Below are positions 15,104 to 24,911 of a DNA stretch of 37,876 bases, one piece after another (within the stretch, counting starts at the first letter, position 1; every line of letters starts with the position of its first letter). The translations under genes were made by a program, and so were the position numbers. This DNA comes from Planctomycetota bacterium (GTDB taxonomy: Bacteria; Planctomycetota; JAJSAM01): contig JALOQY010000028.1 in NCBI GenBank assembly GCA_025459285.1, positions 1 through 37,876 of the forward strand, given 5' to 3'. The notes under the pieces were generated by a model. It was not told the DNA's origin, searched no databases, and worked only from the letters and a program-made list of their open reading frames with translations.

Positions 15104-18100
15104 TCACTCCGGCGGCCCCGCCGCGCGGCGGCGGCGGAGAGCGGCCAGCGTGCCGACCGTGAGGACCGTGAGACCGGCGAGCACGAGGAGGAGGGCGCCG
15201 AGGAACCCCTCCTCGAGGCCGTGTTTCGCGAGCCAGGCGACCACGTCGAGGACGACCACCGACGTGCCGGCGACGAGGAACTCGTTCCGCCCCCGGGCGA
15301 AGCCGAGCACCACCGCGACGAGGCCGAGGCCGAAGAGCACGAGCGCGTGCGCCGGTTCCTCGACCCGGAGCACCTGGATCCCGACGGACCCGTAGAGGAG
15401 CGCCGCGCCCGGGATGAAGAGTGCGAGCCGGGCCGAGCGGTCCACCCGGCCGCGCAGTACCTCCGCCGAAAGCAGGAGCGTCAGCCCGGGCGGGACGCCG
15501 TAGAACGCCGGGTCCACGATCCCCCGCGACCGCCACAGGGCGAAGAGGGCGAGGTTCAGCAGAACGGCGGCAAGGACGCCGAGGAACCGCCGCCGGAACC
15601 GGACCGCCCCGATCCCGTACGCCGCCGCGGTGAGGAAGAACCCCGAGGCCGCCTCCCCCGCCGTCCCGATGGACTCCGCGAGCCCGAGGAGCGACCAGAA
15701 GACCGCGGGGATCGGCAGGAGCAGGCCCTGGATCCCGAGCGGCCGGCGGAACCTGCCCCCCGCGGCGGCGGTGGCCCCGATGAGCGCCGCGCCGATGACC
15801 GCGAGCGCGTCCGCATGGTGGCCATGGAGCAGGTCGAGCGCCCCGGTCCGCGCCGAGAGGAACGCGTAGAGCGCGAGGAGTGCGGCCGTCGTGGCGTGGA
15901 GGAAGTGCGCCCGGCCGGGGGCGAAGGCCGCGGAGAGGGAGGCGCCGGCCGTCAACAGCATGGCCGCCGCGGCGCAGGCGGTGAGATCCGCCTCCGCCCG
16001 CCGGTACGGCAGCGAGAGGACGTTCAGGAGCAGGAAGGCGATGGCGGCGACGGCGGCGACGGCCGCGGCACGCGCGAAGGCGGGAGCGGCAGCCTCGGCG
16101 CGCGCCGGGTCGATCCGGAGCCGGAAGAGCCTCGTGATGCCTGAGAGCAGCAGGAGCGCCCCCGCTGCCGCAAGGGAGAGCACGCACAGCACCTCGTGAG
16201 CCGGACGTCCGGTGCTCGGCACGGCATAGACCACGAAGGCCAGCGCCGTCGCGAGGAGGGCGAATGCCCCGAAGTCCCCGTGGATGCGGCGGCCGTCCCG
16301 CGAAAGGAGGGCGAGCGCGACGGTGGTGACGGCGAGGAACGTGAGCGGCGTCGACAGGTGACGGAAATCCCCGGCCGTGAGACCAAGCGCCACGGCGGCG
16401 AATGCGTAGGGGATCGCCGATCCCCGCCCCTTCTCGCGGGGGAGCAGGAAGACGAGGAGGAGCCCGCAGAGCGCCACCTCCACGTCCGGCCGTCGCCAGT
16501 GGCCGAAGTCCCCGGCGATGGCGATGTTCACCGGCGCAAGTACGAAAACCGCGAGCGCGGCGGCCGCGGCGGTCGCGACGGCCCGCCCGAGGGGCCGGAA
16601 GGCCCGCGCGAAGAGGGCCGCCGCGAGGACGAAGGCGGCGGCCGCGGCGACGGCGGCGAGGCGCGGGTCGGGCGTGTCGAAGGTCGTCCACTCCTCGGCG
16701 GCCACGCTGCCGGCGAACAGGAGGAGGGCGAACCCGGCCGCGAGGAGGATCGGCAGCGCCACGCCCCGCGCCGCCGCGCGCGCCACCCCGAGGACCTTCA
16801 CTCTCGGGGCGAGGAGGGCGAGCGCCGTGAAGCCGAGGATGAGCATGGGCTGCCAGCGACCGGGCCAGCGAAGAACGCCGTGCCAGAGGCCGAACGTGAC
16901 GGCCCCGAGCAGGGCGACGAGGAGGAGCGCGCCGCCGGCGCGGGGCCGGCGGGGAGCGAGCACCCGGCCGGCCGCGGCGGCAAGCAGGAACCCGGCGAGG
17001 AGCGGGGCCGGGCGGTCGCCTCGATCGATGGCCATCCCCGCCGCGACGACCAGGGCAACCGCCGCGAGGACGACGGTGGCGGCGTGGAGCGTCCCCCGGC
17101 CGCGCGCCGTCCCGAGGGCCAGGAAGGCGGCGGCTCCGAGGGCGAGCGGGTAGAGGTCGTGGGACCACCCGAGGCCGCGCACGACGGCGACCGCGAAGAG
17201 GCCCGCGAAGAGGCCGGAGAGGAGGCCGGCGGGGTGGTTCGAGGAGAGCCGGAGACCTCCCCCGGCGAGGGCCGCGGCGATGGCGAGCAGGAACCCTTCC
17301 GGGTCGCGCGTGCCGGGCTCGGCGCCGATCGCGATGTCCATGAAGCGGAACGCGATCCAGAAGAGCAGCACCAGTCCGGCGCACGTGGCGATCCCGTCGA
17401 GGCCCGTCGTGAAGACGGCGCGGGACCGCTCGCGCCGCGCCGCGAGCCGGACGGCGGCCGCGAGGAGCGCCACGCCGGCCGCCGCGCCGAGGGCGGCCTC
17501 GCTCCCTCCGACGCCGAAGGAGAGCGCGCCGGCGGCCGCGGGACCCGCCACCAGGAGGAGGATCGCGGCCACCCCCGCGGCCCAGGCCTGGCGCGCGCGG
17601 AAGGCGGCGACCGCGAGCACCGCCGTCGCGAGGAGAAGGCCGGCGGGGTGGTGCCACGTGAGGATGCCGCGATCCATGGCGGCGAGGACCCGGAGCAGGC
17701 CGGGGAGCAGGCAGCCGAGGATCCCGGCGGGCAGGAGCAGCGCCGGGTCGACCTCGCGCCACACGGACCTCCGGAGTCCCGGCGGGGTCGAGGGGAAGTG
17801 TCCGACCAGCGGCAGCAGGGGGAGGGCCGTCGCGGCGGAGAGCACCGCCGACCATGCGTCCGGCGGGACGAGCCCGAACGCGGCCCCGGCCCCGGCCGCG
17901 GCGCGCGCCAGGACGAGAGCCGCGACCAGTGCCGGTTCCGGGCGGCGGTAGCTCGCGGCCAGGACGAGGAGCAGGGCGGCGAGGGCCGCGGCGCCCGGCA
18001 TGTCCCACCCCCCGGCCGCCGATAGCTGGATGAGGGGCGGAGACTCGTCGATCCCGAGGAGGGCCCCGAGACCGAGGACGACGGCCACGACCCCGGCCAG

Positions 18101-19868
18101 CGCGGCGGCGGCGTCGGTGAGGGTGTCGGCGGCGGCCGCGGCGAAGCCCCCGGTGGGTGCCGGTGGCCGCGCCGAGCCGGTGGAGGCCGAAGGAGAGCCC
18201 GCCGAAGACGAGCGCCGCGCCGGAGAACACGAGGAGCCGGCTCCGCGCCGGGATCGCGAGGAGGAGGAGGAGCGCCCCCTCGGCGGGCAGCACGGCGGCC
18301 GGCGCGCGGAGGTCCCCGCGACAGGCGGCGACGGAGAGCGCGCAGAGGCCAGCGGCGGCGGCCATCGTGAAGCCAAGCGCCACGCGGGCGTGGTCCGTCG
18401 CGCGTCCTCGCAGGCGGAGGGCGAAGAGGCCGCTCGCCGCCACGAACGGCAGGAACGTCAGCCCGTAGTAGGCGAGCGGCAGGGCGCGGGGCTCGTAGCC
18501 CAGCGCTCCCGCCGCGCGGTCGCGGACGGCGGCGGCCAGCGCGCGGACCGGGGCCGGCAGGTGGAGGTACGCGGCGGCGGCGAGGACGAGCCCGGGGAGG
18601 AGGAGCGCCGGGACGGGGAGCCGCAGGCCGGCCGCGAGGGACGCCGCCGCGCCGAGGGCCGCCGCGGCGAGCAGGGCGCGTTCGTCACCGAGGGCGATCA
18701 CCGTCCCGCCGATCGCGAGCGAGAGCGCGGTCACGGTGAACGGGATCGAGCGCTCGCGCGCGACGCGGGACCCGAGCAGGGCGGACGCCGCGCCGGCCAT
18801 CGATGCGGCGATGCCGAGGGGACCGAAGATCGTGCCGGGCACGGAATCCGCGCGCCACGCGGCGAGGGAGAGGACTCCCGCGAGTACGGCGCCGGCGAAG
18901 ACGACGAGGAGCGAGGACCAGACCGTGGGAGCAAGGCGCCCGGAGGGATCGGGAACGGCGCGACGGAGGTGGAACGCGAGCGAAAGGAGCACGATCGCGG
19001 CGCCCGCGGCACCGGCCGCCGCGGGGAATCGCCCAAGCAGGTGGGCGGGGAGGATCGCCGCACAGGCCACGGTGAGCGCGGCGGGGAGCGCACGAAGGAG
19101 CTTCGGCTCCGCGACCTTCGCGAGGGCCCGGGCGGAAAGGTATCCCGGACCGAGCACGGCGGCGGAGGCGAGGAGCCCGAGGAGGAGCGAGGCCGAGAGC
19201 AGTTCCCCCGCCGCCGCCGCGGCCACCGGGACCAGGAACCCGGTGACGACGAGGAGGACCCGCTCCACCTCCGGGAGGTTCCCTCCACGGTTGAGGAGAC
19301 GGCCGGCGGCGAAGAGGACGATGCCGAGGAGTTCGATGCCGCCCACGACGACGAGGAGCCGCTGCTCCCCGGTCATCGTGGTCCACGCCGTGGTGACGAA
19401 GTAGACGGCGCCGGCCACCAGGAGGAACGCCGCGAGGGCGAAGAGGATGTTCTCGGCGAAGGCCGGCCCCAGACGGGCCCAGACCGACGGGCCGGGGGCG
19501 GCGGCCGGGGCGGCCGGCGACGGAAGGGGCCGGGCCGGCGGCTCGGGCGCCGCGAACGCGGGCGGCAGCGGCGGAGGAGCCGCGGCGACGTTCGGCGGTC
19601 CAGCGGGAACCGGAAGCGGCGGCGGCCCGGCGGACGGCGGCGCACGGAGCGCGGCGGAACGGGCGTCGAGGAGAGTAGCGATCGCCTCGCGGAGGTCCTC
19701 CGGGAGATAGAGCCACCGCCCGAGCGAGGCCCGCAACTGCTCGACGGCCCGGCCCGCGAGGATCGGCCGGACCTCGATCGCCGCCCGGCAGTACGTGCAG
19801 ACGACGACCCCGTCCGGCGAGTCCGCCTTCACGGTCGACCCGCACCCCGGGCAGGTGATGAGCTGCAC
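15104..19868 (-). CDS. Giant zinc-ribbon, multi-membrane-segment protein (one frameshift)
   Basis: Together the two frames would give about 1,587 residues. The GTG start has AGGA nine bases upstream. The N-terminus is a zinc ribbon (C6-P-G-C9 ... C24-T-Y-C27), then a Pro/Ala linker, then some thirty or more hydrophobic helices to a basic end (LRRRRAAGPPE). The layout is like DUF2157/SCO7613-type membrane proteins; this is a resemblance, not a firm family call. The first frame is coherent from 19868 to about 18150 and then turns into arginine-rich nonsense. The next frame is coherent from about 18145 down to the stop at 15104. Removing one base from the CCCCC run near 18146-18150 joins them smoothly (..GTHRG-FAAAAADTL..). 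This is either a homopolymer assembly error or a real recent mutation. Convergent with the carbamoyltransferase gene. Confidence 0.75.
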
Positions 19869-19912
19869 CCCCCGATCCTACTCCGTGCCGCTCCCGGGGC
19901 AAGGCCCTAAAC

Positions 19913-20224
19913 CACGAGGAGCCCGGACTCTCCCTCCACGCGGGGGTCGTCGCGAAGCTCCCGGCCCCCATCTGGCGCCTGCAGCGATCACGGGGTCGGC
20001 AGGTCACGCTCTCCTCCCACGGCGCGGAGCTGTTCCGTGATCGTGGTGTCCGACCCGACGAGGTGGCCCTGCTTCGGCCCCGAGGCCGCGAGGGGACCCT
20101 CGTCGAGTTGGCTGGTGAGAAGGAGGTGGTGAAGCGACTCCTCGAAGGTGGAATGACGCTGGCGGACGCCGTGATCCCGCTCACCGCACCCGCCAGACTC
20201 GAGCAACCGAGTCTGTTCGAATGA
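19913..20224 (+). pseudogene. 5'-truncated fragment of an unidentified protein
   Basis: A plus-strand frame of about 103 codons with coherent protein sequence: [52 protein letters not shown], and a natural-looking end [10 protein letters not shown] before TGA. No usable start codon or ribosome site lies at its left edge. Coherence begins immediately after the dispersed repeat at 19896-19915, as if the repeat marks the breakpoint. It fills most of the gap between two minus-strand genes. I do not recognise the family; the surrounding repeat suggests mobile-element debris, but a truncated housekeeping gene is equally possible. Confidence 0.5.
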
Positions 20225-20271
20225 GATCGCCGCCAGCGGTCTTTCGCGCGGTGGAAGACGCGGCCAGGCGG

Positions 20272-21654
20272 TCAGCGGAGGCGGAGGGGCTTGCGGAGGA
20301 GCTTCCCGGGGCGGGAGGAGTTGCCGAGTTCGAGGAGCACCGTGGTCTTGCCCGGCGCGGCGAACAGGACCTCGTGGGGGCCGGGGCCCAGGGCCGTCGC
20401 CGGGTCCCCGCCGGGGAACGTCCAGCGCCAGGAACTCGCGTAGCGGCAGGCGGCGGTGAACGTGACGGGAGCGCCCGCGAGCGGCTGCTTCGGCTCCACC
20501 GCGATCTTCCCGGCGGCCCGCCGGCGGGAGGGGTGCTCGTCCGCGAGCACGATGTCCCGGATCCGCACGTGGTCGCCGTCCGCGGCCGTCACGGTCAGCG
20601 TGACCGTGTACGTGCCGCAGTTCACGAACTGGTGCGCGGGGTGCTGCTCCGGGGAGTTCCCGCCGTCCCCGAAGTTCCAGGCCCATGCGAGCGGCTCGAT
20701 CGTGGAGGTGTCGGTGAACTGCACGAGGAGCGGGAACTCGCCGCGCCGCGGGGTCGCCGTGAAGTCCACCCCCACCGCGGCCCCGCCGTCCCAGCCCGCG
20801 AGGCGCGCGAAGAGCCACCACGCGGCGAAGGCCTTCCGGTTCGCGTTCAGGGGCTCGGAGTGCGCCGACTCGCAGGAGTACCAGTCGACGCCCTCGGTGT
20901 GCGTGTTCTGCCACTCCGCGGCCCAGTTCCTCACGTCGGAACCGTCGAAGTACTCGCAGGCGTCCGTCCCGTCCCGGGAGAGGTACTCGTTGCCCTCCGG
21001 GTCGTAGCTCTCGATGTCGGCGAAGTCGAAGAGGACCCGGTTCCCGTTCCGGCAGTGGGCCCGGATCCTCTCGTTGTTCTGGTTGAGCGTGCCGGCGGTC
21101 CCGGTGCCGTCGAGGTGGCCGGTCATGTAGACGAAGGTCACGCCCGGGTAGTCGGTCTCCAGCCCGCTCATCAGGGAGAGGTAGGTGTCGATGTCCGTCG
21201 TCGAGGCGTAGGAGACCTGCCCGCACCACGACCACATCACGACGTTCACGCCCGCGTGCGCGGGCTGATCCAGGAAGGTCCGGGTACGCGAGGCGAAGGT
21301 CGTGAAGTCCGGATTGCCAAGGTCCCCGGGGACGAAGTAGTCGTCGAGTCGCAGTGCCCCGCCGGCGCCCGTCTCGTTCCAGGCGTAGGCCTCCGGCGGG
21401 TTCGGCGCCCCGGCGAAACCCGCGAGCCCGGTCATCCCGGTGGTGATCTGGCTCCCGTGGGAGGTGTGGCCGTAGGCGATGCTCAGGTCCGTCCTGGCCG
21501 CCTCGATGGCCGCGAGGGGAACCTGGGACAGGTCGCAGCAGGCGTGGTCGGCGATCAGCGGCTCATCCCGCACGGCCGCCGAGAGGCGCGAACCCGGACC
21601 GCCGGAGAGCATGCCGAGGACGGCGAGGGCGAGGATCGGGGTCGGGATCCGCAT
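20272..21654 (-). CDS. Secreted PKD-domain protein with N-terminal hydrolase-like domain
   Basis: A 460-residue exported protein. The ATG follows GGAGGAG with eight bases of spacing and opens a signal peptide ([19 protein letters not shown]). Residues about 30-290 form one domain with the motifs [15 protein letters not shown] (59-73), [24 protein letters not shown] and [11 protein letters not shown]. These histidine- and acid-rich motifs on short strands are reminiscent of SGNH-type esterases, but no family is certain. A typical PKD domain follows at about 297-363 ([27 protein letters not shown]), then a second PKD-like sandwich to the C-terminus, ending in a basic tail. PKD domains usually mediate binding to polymers or surfaces, so it may be a secreted enzyme or adhesin. 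Confidence 0.82.
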   Translation of the reverse strand: MRIPTPILALAVLGMLSGGPGSRLSAAVRDEPLIADHACCDLSQVPLAAIEAARTDLSIAYGHTSHGSQITTGMTGLAGFAGAPNPPEAYAWNETGAGGALRLDDYFVPGDLGNPDFTTFASRTRTFLDQPAHAGVNVVMWSWCGQVSYASTTDIDTYLSLMSGLETDYPGVTFVYMTGHLDGTGTAGTLNQNNERIRAHCRNGNRVLFDFADIESYDPEGNEYLSRDGTDACEYFDGSDVRNWAAEWQNTHTEGVDWYSCESAHSEPLNANRKAFAAWWLFARLAGWDGGAAVGVDFTATPRRGEFPLLVQFTDTSTIEPLAWAWNFGDGGNSPEQHPAHQFVNCGTYTVTLTVTAADGDHVRIRDIVLADEHPSRRRAAGKIAVEPKQPLAGAPVTFTAACRYASSWRWTFPGGDPATALGPGPHEVLFAAPGKTTVLLELGNSSRPGKLLRKPLRLR

Positions 21655-21756
21655 GGTCCGGTCTCCTCCGATGGACGGCACGGCGGGAATTGTATCCCTG
21701 AATCGAAGCGGGGGCGACTGGTAGGATCCGCGTTTTCCAGAATCCAGGAGACCCTC

Positions 21757-22266
21757 ATGGCCGAACCGCTGCCGCAGGTGAAGATGGAAACCTCGAAGGG
21801 GGAGATCCTCCTCGAGCTGTTCGAAGACGATGCGCCGAACACCGTGGCCAACTTCGTGAACCTTGTGGAGACCGGCTTCTACGACGGGATCGTCTTCCAC
21901 CGCGTGATCCCGAACTTCGTGATCCAGGGTGGCGACCCGCAGACGAAGGACCCCGCGAAGAAGAGCCGGTGGGGCACGGGCGGGCCGGGCTGGTGTATCG
22001 ACTGCGAGACGAAGGGGAACCCGCAGAAGCACGGGCCGAAGGTGCTCTCCATGGCCCACGCCGGCCTGAACACCGGCGGGAGCCAGTTCTTCATCACGCA
22101 CGTCGCCACGCCGCACCTCGACGGGAAGCACACCGTCTTCGGCCGGGTGGTCGAGGGCCAGGCCGTGGTGGACGCCGTCCGCCAGGGCGACACGATCGTG
22201 AAGGCGACGGTCACCTCGAAGCGCAACCACATCTACGAGCCGCAAAAGAACGACCTCCGCCGCTAG
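21757..22266 (+). CDS. Cyclophilin-type peptidyl-prolyl cis-trans isomerase
   Basis: A 169-residue single-domain cyclophilin that catalyses proline isomerisation in protein folding. The catalytic strand [15 protein letters not shown] is intact, including the arginine, and the second signature [15 protein letters not shown] and [11 protein letters not shown] are present. A histidine stands where human cyclophilin A has tryptophan 121 (TPHLDG), common in bacterial members and linked to lower cyclosporin affinity. The loop [17 protein letters not shown] is typical of bacterial homologues. There is no signal peptide, so it is cytoplasmic (PpiB-like). The ATG follows CAGGAG with seven bases of spacing. 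It is divergent from the PKD gene and convergent with the secreted propeller gene. Confidence 0.95.
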   Translation: MAEPLPQVKMETSKGEILLELFEDDAPNTVANFVNLVETGFYDGIVFHRVIPNFVIQGGDPQTKDPAKKSRWGTGGPGWCIDCETKGNPQKHGPKVLSMAHAGLNTGGSQFFITHVATPHLDGKHTVFGRVVEGQAVVDAVRQGDTIVKATVTSKRNHIYEPQKNDLRR

Positions 22267-22301
22267 CCGCGCGTCGGGGTGAGCCTCCGCTCTGGTGGAA
22301 G

Positions 22302-22391
22302 CCCCTCGGCGACTGGTTGCCAGGGCGGGCAAGTTGACCCAGGGTCGTTCTTCCCGGGCGGGAGGATTGACCCTGGGTCAGGTTTCCCGGG
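22302..22391. repeat. Tandem and inverted repeat between convergent genes
   Basis: Two imperfect direct repeats, starting at 22334 and 22367, share the form TTGACCC-NGGGTC-NNNTTCCCGGG. The same units also make a perfect 12-base inverted repeat, 22335-22346 and 22369-22380. At 22302-22322 a degenerate copy of the CCCCTCGGCGAC..TTGCCAG tail matches the element at 28133-28158. The stem could end transcription from both sides, but no U-run is present. Confidence 0.6.
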
Positions 22392-22401
22392 TATCGGGCG
22401 G

Positions 22402-24285
22402 TCAATGGCCCAGGGCGAGCCGGAAGAAGCCGAGGTCGCCGTCGCTCGGCTGGCCCTTGTGGCCACGGGACTCCATGAACGGCAGTCGGTCCTTCAGGTC
22501 GAGGATCTGCCGCTCGTCGGCCACGGCCTTCACCTCGCCCTTCGGGATCTCCCGGAAGTTCTCCGCGGGGACCTGGACCGGCGTCAGCACGGGAGCGTAG
22601 TCCTCGAGGCCCGTCACCCCGTCGTACCAGTAGCCCCAGTAGCGCTCGCCGTTGCGGCTCCCGGTCCAGGTCTGCGCGAAGACCGCGAGGCCGCTCCCGC
22701 ACGCCGCCACCCCCTTGATCCGGTGCTCGCAGGCCTCGTCGGGACCGGTGCCGGAGAAATGGAAGCCGGTCCACTTCTCGGCGCCGTCCGCGGCGGAGAG
22801 TGCCAGGAGCAGGCCATCGCCGGAGCCGGTATCGAAGCCTGACGCGCCGAGGCGTCCGCCCACGTACAGCGTCTCCCCGATCAGCTTGACCATGTGGGTG
22901 TTCGAACGGTCACCGGCCGTGCCCTGGCAGGTCTTGCCCCACAGGCACTTCCCGTCGGGGGCGATCTTCGCGGCGCTGAAGAAAGTCGCGGCGCCGCGGC
23001 GGTCGAGCGAGGCATAGATGTTGCCCTCGGCATCGAGGTCGAGGCTGTTCACCGGGCTGCCACGCCCGAGGTCGAGGCTCTGCACCCACTCCACCTTCGG
23101 CTCGGCGCCATCCGCGCCGGAGAGCTTCGCGAGGAACGCGCGGTCGCTGGCGAGCCCGCCGATGACGAGGCTCCCGCCCTCTCCCGCCCGGATCGCGTAG
23201 CCGCGGTCGTTCGAGCCCGGAGTGATGTCGAGCGCGCGCGCGAACGCGACGCTGCCGTCGGCGGCATTCAGCGCGAGGACGAGCACCGCCGCGTCCCCCT
23301 CCGTGACGCCGGTCAGGAAGACGCGCCCGCCGCGCGCATCCACGGCGTAGAACTGCGCGCTGTGCTTGGCGAGGAGCGACTTCGGCCACTCCGGCCGCCA
23401 GAACTTCTCCCACAACGGCTCGCCGGTCTTCGCGTCGATCTTCAGCGCGAGGGCGGCGTAGTTGTTGTTCGAGCTGGCCGGGCTGTACGCCCCGGCGAGG
23501 TAGAGGGAGCCCTCCTCGTCGAGGCAGAGGCTCCCCGCCGTCCCGCCGGTCTCCGCGTTCTGCCCGGAGTCCGGGCTGTAGTCGCGGAACTTGCCGTTCC
23601 AGAGCTTGACGAAGCCGAGGGTGCCATCGGCGTTCACCCGGCCGTAGATCAGGTCATAGGCGAACTTGTCCGCGAGATTGGTGGCCTGCGCGCTGAACCA
23701 GCAGTTCCCCTCGGCGTCGCCCACCAGGCCGCCGGCCATCTCGTCCGTGGCCGGCGTCCCGATGAGCCGGAAGAACTCCTCCGTGCCGTGGGAGAAGAAC
23801 TTCGCGCTCCCCGCCCCGCGGCCGGCCAGCTTCAACTCGAAGGTCTGCCCGCCGCCGTACGTGATGGTGAGCGTGGCGGCCCGCTCGAGGGACACCACCG
23901 GGAAGAACCGTACCCGGAAGCCGTAGTTGCCCTTGCCGGCCTCCAGCTTCGCGCCGGCAAAGGCCAGCGGCGTCCGCTTCATGTCGGTGGTGAAGAGGGT
24001 GATCTCCTCTTCGTTCACCCCCTCGGCGCGCGCGACCTCGATCTTCTCCAGCGAGATCTCGGCGCCGGTCTTGTTGTAGATGCTGATCGTGAGGAAGTAT
24101 TCCGAGAACAGGGGGACCGTGTTGTTCTCCGCGTTCATCGGCATGAAGTAGCGATCGCCGGACGCGAGCTGCTTCCCCTCGGTCATCACGGTGATGCCGC
24201 CGGCCTCCTGCGCCAGCGGCGAGAGCGGGATGGTCGCGACGAGCGCCGCGACGAGAATCGACGACACGACGAGACGCGCTTTCAC
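22402..24285 (-). CDS. Exported beta-propeller protein (SBBP/PQQ-like repeats)
   Basis: A 627-residue secreted protein. The GTG start has AAGGAGG seven bases upstream and opens a signal peptide ending near PLAQ-EAGG. Residues about 27-165 look like an immunoglobulin-like beta-sandwich (YFLTISIYNKTGAEISLEKI; LTITYGGGQTFELKLAG). From about 165 the chain repeats short blades with a D-x-x-G-N/S-x-Y pattern: GDAEGNCWFSA, DEEGSLYLAGAY, DAEGNIYASLD, interspersed with ALNAADGSVAFARA and LSAADGAEKWTGF. This is the style of seven-bladed SBBP/PQQ-like propellers. No catalytic residues or cofactor motif can be named, so an enzymatic role is not supported. The C-terminus (LGFFRLALGH) has no visible sorting signal. 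Confidence 0.8.
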   Translation of the reverse strand: MKARLVVSSILVAALVATIPLSPLAQEAGGITVMTEGKQLASGDRYFMPMNAENNTVPLFSEYFLTISIYNKTGAEISLEKIEVARAEGVNEEEITLFTTDMKRTPLAFAGAKLEAGKGNYGFRVRFFPVVSLERAATLTITYGGGQTFELKLAGRGAGSAKFFSHGTEEFFRLIGTPATDEMAGGLVGDAEGNCWFSAQATNLADKFAYDLIYGRVNADGTLGFVKLWNGKFRDYSPDSGQNAETGGTAGSLCLDEEGSLYLAGAYSPASSNNNYAALALKIDAKTGEPLWEKFWRPEWPKSLLAKHSAQFYAVDARGGRVFLTGVTEGDAAVLVLALNAADGSVAFARALDITPGSNDRGYAIRAGEGGSLVIGGLASDRAFLAKLSGADGAEPKVEWVQSLDLGRGSPVNSLDLDAEGNIYASLDRRGAATFFSAAKIAPDGKCLWGKTCQGTAGDRSNTHMVKLIGETLYVGGRLGASGFDTGSGDGLLLALSAADGAEKWTGFHFSGTGPDEACEHRIKGVAACGSGLAVFAQTWTGSRNGERYWGYWYDGVTGLEDYAPVLTPVQVPAENFREIPKGEVKAVADERQILDLKDRLPFMESRGHKGQPSDGDLGFFRLALGH

Positions 24286-24418
24286 GTTGAGCCTCCTTCC
24301 GCCGGAACCGGATCCGCGGACATTCTACGCGATCGGCGGCCGCGGTCAACTCGAACGATCATCCGACTTGACAGGGGGATCCCCCGTGGTCCGAGTCCCG
24401 TCGCGTGGTATTCTCGGC

Positions 24419-24583
24419 ATGATGAACCGGGCTCGAGACTGGCCTGCCCAGTCCGGGAAGGACCTGGCGGCGGCCCGCTGAAGGAAGGCGGGAGGGGACT
24501 ACGAACGGGACTCGCTCAGCAGCCAGCAGGCGATCGACGATGCCGATGGAGTCCTCTCCTTCTGCCGGGATCGAGTGGCTTGA
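24419..24583 (+). pseudogene. Decayed HEPN-domain gene (toxin half of a HEPN/MNT pair)
   Basis: Frame from 24419 gives MMNRARDWPAQSGKDLAAAR, then an in-frame TGA at 24479-24481, then RKAGGDYERDSLSSQQAIDD up to a stop at 24581. Taken together it matches the start of a HEPN domain: the helix DWxxQxxxDLxxAR, the GxYxxxSxxSQQA turn and the next helix. A normal HEPN protein is about 130 residues with a later catalytic RxxxxH motif; here the catalytic half is gone and the remaining part contains a nonsense codon. It overlaps the intact-looking MNT nucleotidyltransferase gene, the classic partner. I regard it as an inactivated toxin. Confidence 0.65.
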
Positions 24584-24902
24584 CCTCCCGCGACGGCTTG
24601 CCGATCTCCGGCTCCGCGCGCGCCACCTCCGGCAAGCCATGCCGTCCGTGAGCCGGGTCATCCGCTTCGGCTCCCTCGCCCGCGGTGACGCCGGCCCCCG
24701 CAGCGATGCCGACCTCCTGATCGTGGTCTCCGGGCCTCCTCACCCGCGGCCCCCGGACCGCGCGGCCGAGGTTTCGCGGGGCCTCGGCCGCGGGTCGTGC
24801 CCGGTGGACGTCTTCGTGCTCACCGAAGAGGAGGTAGACGATGCGCGGGAGCGGGGCGTCGTCCGGGTGGCGCTGGAAACGGGTCTCGATCTGCTCACCT
24901 GA
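24540..24902 (+). CDS. MNT-family minimal nucleotidyltransferase (HEPN partner)
   Basis: A 120-residue polymerase-beta-fold nucleotidyltransferase. The family motif RFGSLARGDAGPRSDADLL contains the GS at 44-45 and the metal-binding carboxylates D56 and D58; a third, D90, sits in CPVDVFVL. All three catalytic acids are therefore present. MNT proteins paired with HEPN toxins neutralise them, in characterised cases by adding AMP to a tyrosine near the HEPN active site. Here the HEPN gene directly upstream is a pseudogene, and the MNT start overlaps its remnant, so the N-terminal ~30 residues may include sequence recruited after the deletion. A weak AGG lies before the ATG at 24540; ATG 24546 is also possible. 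The next gene starts 9 bases after the stop. Confidence 0.85.
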   Translation: MPMESSPSAGIEWLDLPRRLADLRLRARHLRQAMPSVSRVIRFGSLARGDAGPRSDADLLIVVSGPPHPRPPDRAAEVSRGLGRGSCPVDVFVLTEEEVDDARERGVVRVALETGLDLLT

Positions 24903-24911
24903 AGGCGGATC

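Noticed and set aside
13818-18147. Continuation of the giant membrane-protein first frame antisense to arcC and the carbamoyltransferase
   Set aside because: Sequence becomes arginine-rich nonsense after the frameshift; the coherent frame ends at 15104.
24368-24414. TTGACA and TATTCT upstream of the HEPN remnant as a promoter
   Set aside because: The spacing of about 35 bases is far too long for a sigma-70 promoter.
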